From Sthenelais limicola (taxonomy: Eukaryota > Annelida > Polychaeta > Phyllodocida > Sigalionidae): a DNA stretch of 64,000 nt. Below, piece by piece: positions 53,617-64,000 of the stretch; position 1 is the first letter of the stretch, and each line of letters starts with the position of its first letter. A program made the translations under genes and the position numbers. The stretch is from NCBI GenBank assembly GCA_942159475.1, contig OW804096.1, positions 14,123,871-14,187,870 on the forward strand, in the 5' to 3' direction. The notes under the pieces are model-generated. The model saw nothing but the letters and a program-made list of their open reading frames with translations. It was not told the origin of the DNA and ran no database searches.

Positions 53617-54523
53617 TGAGAACACATTTTTAAAGGATCAATGACCGACATTGAGGGGCTGCTAATGCACTGTATGGTGCATAATCCCGAGGCGAAGTTG
53701 AAGCAGTATACACAAAGAGAGCACCAGTAACCCCAAAATGGAGGTTATTAATCTTGTTATTCTCTACCTGAGGGCGGTGGATATAATATATAGCCCAAAG
53801 ACCCTTCAAAGCAGTTTCAATTTAAAGGCAAATTGAATCTAGGAAATTGGATTGGGGAGAGGTATACGGTCATTCACTGAATATTTTAAGCAGGGTGATA
53901 GATTAGACCGAGTGGTTAGGCTACTCACTCAAAGCTAAAGACAAGTAGATTAGGAAACTACATGGTATCAGGCCATTCACCCAAGGATTAGCGGTGAGGT
54001 ATTAGACCACTCACTCAGTGCTATGAGCAGGGAAGTAGATTAGAGGGAGTGATATTTATTTACTATAATTAGGTACTAAGAAATAGGTCTTTTGCGGGTA
54101 AAACCAGCTGAATTGCAGGAAGAAATAATTACACGAACTTTCAGGCCTGAAAACACGTTAATAGTAGATTGAAACAAGAGAAATTCAATTTTTATGAGTT
54201 TTTCTAGTTTTTCTCTTCTTTTTTTTTTTTTTTTTTTTTTTACCTCAGAGCGCTACCTCCCTTTAGAGGCAAGTCTAGATCATACAATGACAGCACATAA
54301 TACTTTCAGGGGCAAATTTATCTCAGTGCAATACTGTCATTTTAAACGAAATGTGAAATCCCGATACACAATGGTAAAGTTATGCAGGTGCTATTAGATA
54401 TATACAGGCGCACTGACCTACATCATTTTGAAAATGTTGGATATTTTTAATGCTCCCTTCCCCATTCATCATACACTTCCCAAAACTTAGACTGGCACCA
54501 AGTCTCTCTGAATTCATGACTGC
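53617..54523. other. Unassigned stretch, partly degenerate tandem
   Basis: Between 53885 and 54050 the phrases GTAGATTAG and CACTCA recur irregularly, suggesting an old tandem repeat. A poly-T run lies at 54220-54240. No gene. Confidence 0.3.
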
Positions 54524-54714
54524 AATAGGGGACTTGCATAGCCGCCATTTTGAATCTCGATTCGCATGGAATTATGGGACTAATGGTACAGTCTAAAATC
54601 TGTAGAAAACAAGCCATGTTCAGCATGGATTATTAATCAATGCAGATTTCATCAAAATCCATCCCAGCATGCACTGTAATAGACATGCGCAGTGGCACAT
54701 GCAAATCCGCTATT
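54524..54714 (-). mobile_element. Family B MITE, internally deleted
   Basis: 191 bp with both ends (AATAGGGGACTTGCAT / ATGCAAATCCGCTATT) and reversed interior (GCCGCCATTTTGAATC near the left); about 150 bp of the middle is missing. Confidence 0.9.
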
Positions 54715-55091
54715 GGAACTGAATGTTATCATTGGCCTTCATTGGCACTGGCAAAGGTGACTCTATCGTTAGATTTAATCTTTTAAAATGTTATTGATGA
54801 TTTCATTTTTGAACAATAAAAATGAAAGACTCGCACAAGTCTACACATAACTATACTACAGAGGACAAATGTAAAATGGAGGCAATACAAATACCCTATA
54901 AGTGTATATATAGGTCCAACAAGTCTTGGGAAAACAGAGTGACAGGGAATAACCTAACCTAAACAAAAGGTTTCCATAGTAACCCAAACATGCCCCCATA
55001 TATGTAATATGGATATTAGCGAGAGGGGGTTGTCACAATGGAGACTCTGTGTCTGTGACGGACACCACTCAACCTACCATTGTAATGCATT
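54715..55091. other. Unassigned stretch
   Basis: Nothing recognised. Confidence 0.25.
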
Positions 55092-55334
55092 TGTGGGACA
55101 AGTCTCCAGAAAATGTACAATTGGCCTCCATCAATCCCCTCAAATAACCCAAATTTAAGACGAAAATCAGGCTCAAAATGCAGTTCAACATTTATAAGCA
55201 GAGTGATTTATTGAATAAATACAATACAGAATATACTCAGATATACCTAGTATTTATCAATCTTTACTATAATTTAGCAGAATTTGATAGATGTGTAGGA
55301 CTGTAGATTGTGCATTTTCGGAAAATCTAACCCT
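55092..55334 (-). mobile_element. Family A MITE, second subtype
   Basis: Left GGGACAAGTCTCCAG, right GAAAATCTAACCC; close to the copy at 8269. Confidence 0.87.
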
Positions 55335-55659
55335 TGTAAGAGTGGCAATACATTCACATTCTTAAATTACAAATATGACATGTAGGGCGTTTCAGCTAAT
55401 TTGACCAACATTTCCTGAATCCCACATTATTTAATACAGAGCACTGACAATAAAAGGTTTTAATATTTAAAGTAAGTTCAGTTTTTCATATATTTATTGT
55501 ATCCTGTGCCACTATAGTTTCCTCTTCTGGACTGTATAAAGCAGTTTCTTGGTATCAGCATGTTATGTAACCTTTCTTTAAAATTCATTTGAATTCTTTA
55601 AAAATATCAGATCACCATGAAAAAGTACTGCAAAAAAAAATTCTTTTACAAAAAAAATA

Positions 55660-55916
55660 GCAACATCTATCAGAGGGAGGCCCCTCACCTGACTAACTCC
55701 CCAGGGCCCATAGGCTGTTCATTACGGGGAGTGAGTATAACAGCAATCATACCTCCCCAGGCTGCTCCAACAACACGGCCTCAATATCACCAGAACAGCC
55801 ACTGGCCCAGGGGGTGGTCCCGAATAGTGAACAGTCAAGGGTTTCAACATCAGATACATAGAGCTCTCTTACTGATCACTGTAGTTTCATATAATTGCTT
55901 TGATCTGTTCTTTCAG
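55660..55916 (+). other. Complex G+C-richer stretch, possible exon
   Basis: Weak. One frame is open from 55617 to 55919 and includes a Pro/Gln/His-rich segment; a donor-like GGA/GTGAGT lies at 55730 and a strong acceptor-like GATCTGTTCTTTCAG ends at 55918. The signals could instead mark an exon before 55730 and another after 55918. No family recognised. Confidence 0.2.
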
Positions 55917-55976
55917 TAAGTAATACTTCACAAAAGCAAAGCAATTTCGCCTATACTTGTTTATTTGTGACATTTG

Positions 55977-56320
55977 AATAGGGGATTTGCATGCCTCACT
56001 GCATATGTCAATGACGGTGCATTAAATTCAGTTCAAATTTGACATGTACAAACATTTAGCAACGATTTTATGAAAAATTGCAAGAATGTTTTCAACAATA
56101 TCAAAGGTTGTGTAAATTATCTATAGAAACCAAATGCATGATGGGAAAGATGAAGTTGTGTGTTATAGAAACATCTAAAACACAGGGATATTAATATTGG
56201 ACCACTGATAAACATTCCAAGGTAAAAATAACATGTTTTCTATAGATTTTATACTGTACCATACTCCCATAATTCCATGCGAATCAAGATTCAAGATAGC
56301 GGCTATGCAACTCCCCTATT
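55977..56320 (+). mobile_element. Family B MITE, complete copy
   Basis: AATAGGGGATTTGCATGC to GCAACTCCCCTATT, 344 bp, somewhat diverged interior. Confidence 0.92.
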
Positions 56321-56528
56321 AAACAAATACCTCAGGGTCCTGTCATATTTATGTTTTTTCGTGAAAGATTCCATTATTTTCATGTTTTATGGTCCCATTG
56401 GACATGTCTTAGAAGTGAATGTCAGTACAATTCATGAGCTTCCCAACATAGTTTCCAATGAAACCAATAAAATCCCAGTTTACTGTTAACAGAAATATAA
56501 GCCTCGGTGGAATTAAGAAAAAAACTAT

Positions 56529-56767
56529 ATGGGTCAGGTTTTCAGAAAATGGACAATTGGCAGCTGTACACATTTAGTAAATTCTGCTAAAACAGACTGA
56601 AAAATGGCCAATACTAGGTAAATTCGAGTATATTTGGCATTGCATTGATTCTAGCAATCGGTTTGGTTAGGTTGAACTGTATTTTGAACTTTATTTTCGT
56701 CTGAAATTTGGGTTATTTGAGAGGATTGGTGAAGGAGAATTGTACATTTTCTGGCGATTTCACTCAT
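56529..56767 (+). mobile_element. Family A MITE, complete copy
   Basis: Left ATGGGTCAGGTTTTCAG, right TTCTGGCGATTTCACTCAT; third subgroup. Confidence 0.9.
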
Positions 56768-57000
56768 ATATGTGGTGTAGCGTTTAGTCTTCGCCAGTCT
56801 CGTATCTCTCTAACCTCAGCTGGTGGTCAGGGGTGCTGAGAGAATTGAGATATAATCCCAACTACAACTCACAACACATGTGTGATATTATAGTAGTACA
56901 CGGATACTGATAAATCATACCAGCTAAATCCATCATACGAAAACATTTACATACACTGTATAGCCCAATATTTATGTGCACCAAAATGGCCATGAAAACA
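56768..57000. other. Unassigned spacer
   Basis: Nothing recognised. Confidence 0.25.
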
Positions 57001-57110
57001 GTTCAGAGGAAAAGGCGAAGGATGAGGAGGGAGGAGGGAGGGAGGAGGAGGAGGAGGAGGAGGGAGGAGGGAGGGAGGAGGGAGGGGGGAGAAGGGGGGG
57101 AGTAGGCAGA
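57001..57110. repeat. (GGA)n purine tract
   Basis: GGAGGAGGGAGGGA units; a Pro/Ser minus-strand frame is repeat translation. Confidence 0.93.
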
Positions 57111-57591
57111 GCGGGGGGCAGAGGAATAAATTGATTTCTGCAAATTGATGCCTGCGTTTTCACTAAATGATTCATATTTTATGGCGAAACGGTGAACTAA
57201 ACATACAACTAAATTGACACCAAACTGCGAACGTCAATTATTGATAATAAAATCTATTTGGCCGATCTGCGAAAAATTAGATGCAAAAAACACCAGGCTT
57301 TACAGTAAGTAGCATATGTTAGTATTCAGTCCCGTCGTGTGAACTACCCTTACTTATAGTAGACATGATGGTTTTGCAAGGCATAACATGTAACTCAATT
57401 CTCTTGATTCAATAAGGGAATAAATGATCGTGATTTATCGCCATTGGTTTGTAGTTTGGGGGGAATATGATTGAGATGGGTGGTGTGAATGGGGCAAGTA
57501 AAATGTGGAGCATTTATATAGGGGGGAGATTGGAAGGTAGTTACAGATGGAAAGAGACAAAGTGAGGGGACTGAGAAGGAAAAAGATGAAG
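57111..57591. other. Unassigned spacer
   Basis: Nothing recognised apart from growing purine bias. Confidence 0.25.
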
Positions 57592-58215
57592 TCAGGAGGA
57601 GGAGCAGGAGGAGGAGGAAGAGGAAGAGGGGGAGGAGAAGGAGGAGGGGAAGTAGGAGAATGAGGGGAGAAGAAGGAGGAGGAGAAGAAGGAGGAGGAGA
57701 AGAAGGAGGGAGGAGGGAGAGGAGAAGGAGGAGAAGGGAGGAGGAGGAGGAGGAGGAGGAGGGAGAGGAGAAGGAAGGGAGAGGAGGAGGAGGAGGAGGA
57801 GAGGAGGAGGAGGAGGAGAAGGAGGAGGAGGGAGAGGAGAAGGAAGAGAGGAGGAGGAGGAGGAGGAGGAGGAGGAGGAGGAGGAGGACGAGGGGGAGCA
57901 GGATGAGCCAAGAGAAGATGGAGAGGTGAGGAGGGGGGAGGAAGAGGAGGACGATGAGGTGGAGGAGGAGGAGGAGAAGGAAGAGAGGAGGAGGAGAAGG
58001 AGGAGGAGAAGGAGGAGGAGGAGGAGGAGGAGGAGAGGGAAGGAGGAGAGGGAAGGAGGAGGAGGGGGAGGAGGAGGAGAGGGAAGGAGGAGAGGGAAGG
58101 AGGAGGAGGGGGAGGACGAGGAGGAGGAGAGGGAAGGGAGGAGAGGGAAGGAGGGAGGGGGAGGACGAGGAGGAGGAGGAGGAGGAGGAGGAGGGAGGAG
58201 GAGGAGGAGGAGGAG

Positions 58216-58257
<42 letters not shown>

Positions 58258-58320
58258 GACGACGGAGAACGAAGAGAGGGAAGGAGGAGGAGCAGGAGCA
58301 GGAGCAGGAGCAGGAACAAG
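57592..58320. repeat. 730-bp (GGA)n-rich polypurine tract
   Basis: Almost pure purine on the plus strand, with longer higher-order units such as GAGAGGGAAGGAGGAGAGGG repeated at 58028-58160, a (GACGAG)n block at 58216-58258 and (GAGCAG)n at 58287-58312. Six overlapping frames on both strands (up to 314 codons) are artefacts. Confidence 0.97.
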
Positions 58321-58717
58321 AAAGCAAGAAACATTGATTCCTTTATAGTACAACCAAGTGGATCACCATACATAAACACTTATTACAAGTTTGGTTACAT
58401 GTCGATAAGTAAATCAATAGAGAGAAATTGCGCCCCCAGCGGGCAATCACTAGAGACATAACTGTTTGATAACACACATATGGCGTGCTTGGACCCCTCA
58501 TATAATCAATAGATTCCTATTAATATTGTATCGGGATAATCAGAGGGAAAGTGTTTGTTCAGACATCAAGGGCCTCAAGCAAAAACAAGCCCCAGATAGC
58601 TGGGAAGATTAATAGCCAAAGTCATTTTCAAGCCAAAGTAATGATCATGGTAAAGAAGTTTTGAAGGCACAGAACTCAAGATGAATGGGGATGTTTATTT
58701 ACAACTGAAACAAGAGT
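58321..58717. other. Unassigned stretch
   Basis: GCGCCCCCAGCGGGC at about 58429 is a small G+C-rich palindromic motif. Otherwise nothing. Confidence 0.3.
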
Positions 58718-58830
58718 TAAGGGCCTTGTTCCACTAAGCCGATTCTCATGCGATTTTGCGCCGCAGAGGACTCTATTGCACTAAGTTCTGTCAGAATCGC
58801 ATGAGAATCGGCTTAGTGGAATAGGCCCTA
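58718..58830 (-). mobile_element. Family D palindromic MITE, second copy
   Basis: 113 bp with the same arms as at 31402, but the centre reads GCGCCGCAGAGGACTC, the reverse complement of the other copy's centre. Confidence 0.9.
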
Positions 58831-59034
58831 TAGACTCATGATTCATTTGTGAGAAGATGATAAACAAGAACATATAGACTCAAAAATATAGACTAAAATA
58901 GTTATTGCTCAAAGTCATTTTCTAAGCCAAGGTCGTCATGGAAATAAGTATAAACTAAAAGGAAAAGAGTCCAGCAAATATCAATAATTCCTCCGAGCGA
59001 TGATAAAAGGTTCAACTAATAATTCCTTACCACA
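58831..59034. other. Unassigned spacer
   Basis: Nothing recognised. Confidence 0.2.
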
Positions 59035-59177
59035 CAGTCTAGGCTCAGAGCCTATCAGATCCCTCTGAGGGAAACTCACCATAAAACTACCGTCCATTAG
59101 GACGGGGCTTACTCCAGGGCCGGGAAGGCTGTTAGCATACCGATCTTAACTCATCTGATAGGCTCTGAGCCTAGACC
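59035..59177 (-). mobile_element. Family C-related short inverted-repeat element
   Basis: 143 bp with better terminal inverted repeats than typical family C: AGTCTAGGCTCAGAGCCTAT at the left and ATAGGCTCTGAGCCTAGAC at the right. Internal phrases (GAGGGAAACTC, CCATTAGGACG, CCAGGGCCGGGAAG) match diverged members at 52911 and 53440. Confidence 0.78.
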
Positions 59178-60141
59178 TGCATACGCTGGGATTTTTATTT
59201 ATTTATTTATTTTTAATTTTTTTTTATTCATTTTTTTTTGGGGGGGGGGGGCGGGGGGCAGGGGATTAATTGGGACTGAAGGGACACTTCACTAATCCAT
59301 CTGCCAACTTTTTCCATCAGTTTTTTTTTTTTAAAAATCAAGATCGACGTACAAGTAAAACGGGCACTCTATCAGCAAGGCATATGTGATAAATGGCTTA
59401 TAAATCAAGAAAATATAGATCATAGTCGCTGCTGCAACGAATTAGTCGCCATTTGTAAGTAAGTGAAATCAAATCATCGCAGCAAATAATTTTAAAGCCA
59501 CAAATGTTCAAATAAATGGACAGCTGGTTTAAGAATAAAAACTACTTCTGTTAGACCAACAAGCATGTATTGTATACATAATATTCGTTGGTTACACTCA
59601 TTCCATCAGCATGACATATGATAAATGGGTTAACAAGATAATATAGATAATAGCCCAGGTTAAAATCATTTTAAAGTGGGACTATTAGAATGCAGCTTTA
59701 CAGGTGCAACAAAAGGCAGGCTTGAGGGGAGGAATGGGAAGAGTGACTGAGTGGCTACGGATCACCTGCTTCGTAAATTATCTGTCTACACTCTACACTC
59801 GACCTGTTGTCAGTACATCATATGCGGCGTTGCTGCCAAGAGGACGAGTATAGAGTGTAGGACATCATTTCAACCTAGAATTATTTATGAGTGCAACGAT
59901 CAAGCTGCCAGCCTTTTCAGTTCTTAACACAGCCATTTTGGAGGATTTTCTTTTGATAACATTGAAAGTCATCTTTTTCCAATAAAATAGGGCTCAGTGG
60001 GGGTTGGAAAGCTAGATATAAGTAGGGAGGTGTGATTTGACCCAAAATTATATCAGCCTTTATGAAAACACCCGCATACACTGTATGATATAGATTAAAT
60101 TATTTATTTCTAAAATTGATATATATTTGTAGTATTCACTA
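59178..60141. other. Unassigned stretch with G run
   Basis: Poly-G at 59240-59251. Contains the hairpin at 59786. No gene. Confidence 0.3.
59786..59860. repeat. 75-bp inverted repeat
   Basis: CTACACTCTACACTCGAC (59786) and GACGAGTATAGAGTGTAG (59843) are inverted copies with one or two mismatches around a 39-bp loop. Confidence 0.8.
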
Positions 60142-60344
60142 CAGGTCCAAACCCTCAGATCAGATAAGACTGGAATGTCAGTGGTTCAACCCCTACTTAA
60201 ATAACCGGTTTTCTGGCCTAGAACCCGGCGTTTTAATGGGATTAAAATGTCATTTTGCGGTCTTAATGGAATTATAATGGCACTTTGCGGTTTGAGACGA
60301 GAGGCTTCGTTTGAAGGGACTCCCTCAACTTTGGGCCTAGACTG
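60142..60344 (+). mobile_element. Family C MITE-like repeat, complete copy
   Basis: AGGTCCAAACCCTCAGATCA to GGGCCTAGACTG. Confidence 0.85.
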
Positions 60345-60471
60345 TATTCTGTTTTGTTTGCAAACAATAGGGTTTAGTGTTTGGCTTTATGCCCAGTCTC
60401 AAATTATTTTGATTTAACATTATCGAATTATCTCTCACCTTTACTTGTTTAGAAATATATATCTCACATTA

Positions 60472-60523
60472 CCCCCCCCCCGCCCCCACCCCCCCCCCCC
60501 CCCCCCCCCCCCCCACCCCCCCA
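60472..60523. repeat. poly-C run, about 50 bp, interrupted
   Basis: C with single G, A interruptions; followed by CT-rich DNA to about 60610. Confidence 0.93.
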
Positions 60524-61039
60524 ATCCCACTCTCTGTCTGTCGGTCTCACTCGTTCAACCTCTCTTTTCTCCCTCTCCACCTCACTCACTCCCTTTCTCT
60601 CCCTCCTTCTCAAACTATTTAATGGCAATACATAACAACACGTAAAACAACATGGTAACAGTTAAAGTAGAAACCCAAAAACCAATGTCTACAGCTGCCA
60701 ATGACCCAAGAAACCCAATCCCAAGCCTATAGTCTTTTATTTACAGTACGTGGGGGAAATAATTGTAGCAGCTCGGATCGATCAATATACGTGTCAAGGG
60801 CATGCAGAGATAGCTACACGGGGACAGCCTCACCTCTCAAGGTCTATATTCCCCTGCAACTAATGTGTCAACCTGTACAGGACATATCTCATATAGTAAC
60901 ACTTCAATCGTGATATGAATTCTAATATGGGGAATTCTTCTTGGCGTTGGGATGAGGCAATTTCAGGGTTCAGTGCCTGTCATACTGTCAGAGTTTCAGC
61001 AAATAAATACATGCTACAGGTTACCATGGGTTTTGTATG
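60524..61039. other. Unassigned stretch
   Basis: No gene or family recognised. Confidence 0.25.
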
Positions 61040-61099
61040 AAAGAGAGATTTATTATATGACTTGTCTCAATCCCATTGGATTTTTTGTGGTTTTTTTAA

Positions 61100-61255
61100 A
61101 AATATTATTTCGGTAACAGCCGGAAGAGATGGTACCTTCGTTGTATCATATAGGCATGTCGACCCTTTTGTCAACCCCTTACATTTACTCATTTGTACTA
61201 CTCTGTACTTACTGAAAGTGGCAAATAAAAGACAACTTATCTTATCTTATTTTTA
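61100..61255 (+). mobile_element. Possible LINE 3' end fragment
   Basis: TGTACTTACTGAAAGTGGCA then AATAAAAGACAAC and (TTATC)n: a polyadenylation-type signal followed by a short tandem tail, the same design as the two longer LINEs but another sequence. No coding part is recognisable. Confidence 0.4.
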
Positions 61256-61559
61256 TTGACCAGACATTTAAAATCCCACATATTTAAACAAATACGCATA
61301 ACTCACTTTTGCAGTTATTTTCATACGTTGCCATCAAACTATAAAATCTCTTCTACCATAAATTCCAAGATTAGTTTCTATGGAAAAACTTTCTCTTCTA
61401 TGCATCAAAATACAGTGGTCACATTGCAGGTTTCACTCAATTATTTAATCGATGTCAAATGATGTTCCTAAATGTATATAGTCAAGGACGTCCTCAGCGG
61501 AATAAGGAAGTATTCTACTTATAGTATTCTACTTATCCTACTAAGTATCCAATAAAAGA

Positions 61560-61700
61560 TACTTATACAATCCCCTAGACTAGCATCAAGTCCCTCAGCC
61601 TATCTCAATGGCACACAACTTGGGCTTTACTCAAGCTTGGGCCCTCGCTGGGCTTAGATCAGTCGAGGCCGTAGTGACTCTAACATGAGAATATATTTCA
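61560..61700 (+). repeat. Dispersed repeat G, second copy
   Basis: CCTCGCTGGGCTTAGATCAG then TCGAGGCCGTAGTGACTCTA, uninterrupted here; shows the state before family F insertion at 25188. Confidence 0.65.
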
Positions 61701-61923
61701 ATATATTTTGTCCCGACAGAACTAACCCCGAAAAGGGGAGTCGGTATACCAAATATAAATAAAATCTTTAAAATAAATATATATATTTTTCATAATGATT
61801 AAACTCTGTTTTTTTTTTTAAAAATAAAAAGAATCAAAGACTTCAAAGTCTACCAATCTCCCATTTATTCATGTACCACCAGATAGACTGGCCCTACAGG
61901 GGGCAGCTTACTCAGATCTCATT

Positions 61924-62166
61924 ATGGGTCCGATTTTTAGAAAATGCACAATCTACAGTTCTACACATCTATCAAATTCTGCTAAATTAGAGTGAAAATT
62001 GATAAATACTAGGTATATCTGAGTGTATTTATTCTGTATTGCATTCATTCAATAAGTCTGCCTGGTTATGTTGAACTGTATTTTGAAACTAATTTTCTTC
62101 TTAAATTTGGATTATTCAAGAGGATTGGTGAAGGCCAATTGTGCATTTTCTGACGACTTGACCCAT
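61924..62166 (+). mobile_element. Family A MITE, second subtype
   Basis: ATGGGTCCGATTTTTAG then TGCACAATCTACAG; right end TTCTGACGACTTGACCCAT. Confidence 0.9.
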
Positions 62167-63180
62167 CTGTACAAATTATTTGTGGAAGCAACAGAAGTTT
62201 ACAAATACATTGAGCATTTTGTAAAAAAAATAAAATAAAATAAAAAAAAAAATTATCATAACAATGAAGCGGAGAACACATTTTATAACACAAACAAATA
62301 AAAAAGATTTCCTTTAGGAAAATCACTTAATTAGTAGGGACGTGTGAGTGTCCTGAAACAAACATCTCGATTTCCATCCTTTCTCTCATCAAAACTGAAG
62401 CAACTAGCTATACAGCCAGAGAGAGAAGGAACTCAGAAGAAAAGAGATGGATAGCCAGACTTAAAACGATGGTACCCAACGGACTTAACATTTTGGACTG
62501 ATCTCCTTTCGAACATTTTCAACCCCACGTTCACGAAAATTACTTAATTCTTTTATTTTTTTTTGTTTTATTTACAATTACTGAACCCCAAGTGTACATG
62601 TTTGGGCGTTCTTATCCATCCTACAATGCACAAAACTGTATGAGCATCGATACAGATACAGAACCGAAAGTATGTGGCACAAACGTCTGGGTCAAGGGGG
62701 AATACCTGATCCTTATCAGCACTCCATTAATATAGAGCACTCCCGATAGACTCTATCTACTGTAACAATATCGCGATAAGACTCAAGAACTTCTAGAATG
62801 TACATCTTATTTTATCACCACTTCCAAGTAAGTCCATAAAAAAAATCTCAGTCTGTGCTTTGCTTGTTTTATCGTATCCAAGATCGCTCGGCTGGAACCG
62901 TACTATTATTTAAGAGTGTGCTGCAGTACTGCCACTGTAGTAGATCATGTATAGATCCCAGAGTGGGGAGTTTGTCACAATGCTGCTGTACCACAATGTG
63001 TAGGAGGAGAAGTAGCAGCATTTGTATCGATTTCTTCCTTCTACTCTGCCTCCTAATGTGCATTTCTAGTGCCCTCTCTAGCTCCACTCTCTCTCTCGCT
63101 TTTCCTGTCACGTTAATAATTGTGCTATTTTCTAATTCCTCCCCTTAGCTTATTTCTGTTACGCTATTTCTTTCCAATTC
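62167..63180. other. Unassigned stretch
   Basis: Open frames of 97 (plus) and 80 (minus) codons overlap at 62855-63148; neither has a recognisable motif. Confidence 0.25.
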
Positions 63181-63480
63181 TCTGTCCCGCTCGGTCTCCC
63201 CCCCCCCCTCCCCTCTCTCCCCCTTAGACAGCACAGCCAGCTCTGAGGGATATTCAACCTATCTCCCCTCCTCTCTCTTTCCATACATTTTCCTATTCTA
63301 TCTCTATCACTGTCTCGCTATCTCTAAAAATTTTAAATGCTTCCCCTTTCCTCTATCTCTGTCTGTCTGTCTCCATCTCTCCATATATACCGTAAATATA
63401 TATGTCTCTGTCTCCCACCTTCAACCCCACCCCCTCCCTTCCTCACTGTCTGTCCTTAGAGTAATTTCCTTCTACTCTGA
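63181..63480. repeat. CT/C-rich low-complexity tract
   Basis: CTCTCTCC, poly-C and (CTGT)n. Confidence 0.8.
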
Positions 63481-63991
63481 GGTCTGTCTTTCCTCTATTA
63501 AACAAGGCTGTCTTTTCTCAAACAACGCTCTACACTCTAAGATTGTTATGCATTTTAATGAAAGGTTATTATTCATATTACCAATATGATAAATACATCC
63601 ACGAAACAGAGACAAAGGAAATAAAGTCGGGGCGGGGGGGGGGGGGGGGGGGCAGACAGAAGGACAGGGGCTGGGGATGCACCGAAGAATGTACTTAAAT
63701 GCTCAGCTCTTGTCATTGAACATTGGCAAAAAGATAAAATCCCCATAGAGAAGTGTCGATTACAACACTACATCCAAACAGCAATGTCAGCAACTTGGTG
63801 GGGGCATGTAGTTGTGTTTCCTTGACCTTAAAGAGATTTCTCTTAGAGTGACACATGAAAGGTGGGTGGGTTTGGGGGGGGGGGGGCGAGAAGGGTATAT
63901 GTGGACGGAACTCCATATGAAACCTAAGATGAAACAGAATCCTGCACTTCTACTTATTATCCAATCTAAGGAGCCGGTGCGACATGTGCAC
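63481..63991. other. Unassigned stretch with two poly-G runs
   Basis: Poly-G at 63634-63652 and 63874-63886. No gene. Confidence 0.3.
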
Positions 63992-64000
63992 ATGGGTCAG
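63992..64000. mobile_element. Family A MITE, cut by the window edge
   Basis: ATGGGTCAG, the family A terminus preceded by CAC, at the last bases; continuation outside the window is likely. Confidence 0.6.

Noticed and set aside
57395..58379. Open frames up to 314 codons on both strands
   Set aside because: GGA polypurine tract; Pro/Ser/Leu and Arg/Glu/Gly runs in all frames.
62855..63148. 97-codon plus frame and 80-codon minus frame
   Set aside because: No motif, mutually overlapping on opposite strands, and no flanking gene signals; chance frames are sufficient.

Overview
This is eukaryotic, A+T-rich, repeat-dominated DNA. Very few long open frames exist in 64 kb, most of the sequence is transposon-derived or simple repeat, and the one intact host gene is an intronless Toll-like receptor with two cysteine-flanked leucine-rich-repeat blocks. 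That protostome-type receptor, together with CR1/Jockey-group non-LTR retrotransposons and dense short inverted-repeat elements, suggests a marine lophotrochozoan invertebrate, most likely a mollusc. The taxon is an inference, not something read directly from the sequence.

Layout. 1-20 kb: intergenic or intronic DNA packed with miniature inverted-repeat elements (MITE-like families called A to F here), minisatellites (133, about 102, about 83 and about 85 bp units), CT/GA microsatellites and a long GAA/GAG tract. A possible 65-aa single-membrane-segment protein lies at 10.3 kb and a possible first coding exon at 19.2 kb. 20.5-25 kb: an apparently full ORF2 of a non-LTR retrotransposon (endonuclease plus reverse transcriptase, catalytic residues present) ending in an (ATT)n tail. 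25-28.3 kb: copies of families F, B, C and E and a possible terminal coding exon. 28.4-30.5 kb: a second, 5'-truncated and decaying LINE. 31-39 kb: family E and D copies, then an intact Toll-like receptor on the minus strand (32974-36120) and, head-to-tail upstream of it, a truncated and frameshifted copy (36528-38097). The promoter-side DNA of that copy carries a 614-bp insertion flanked by a 10-bp direct repeat. 39-64 kb: more MITE copies, a perfect 385-bp direct duplication around a 963-bp segment, a cluster of family C pieces, a 730-bp GGA-rich tract and G/C homopolymers.

How it works together. The only confident host function is pathogen or damage sensing by the Toll-like receptor: the ectodomain binds ligand and the cytoplasmic TIR domain recruits adaptors. 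Its broken neighbour is a relic of a local tandem duplication. Everything else is mainly a record of transposition: about 30 copies of family A alone, several with later insertions inside them, so relative ages can be read. Family A is absent from 19968 to 40348, which holds both LINEs and both receptor copies. No tRNA, rRNA, CRISPR array or prokaryote-type operon was recognised. Exon calls outside the receptor and LINEs are tentative because no splice evidence can be computed here.
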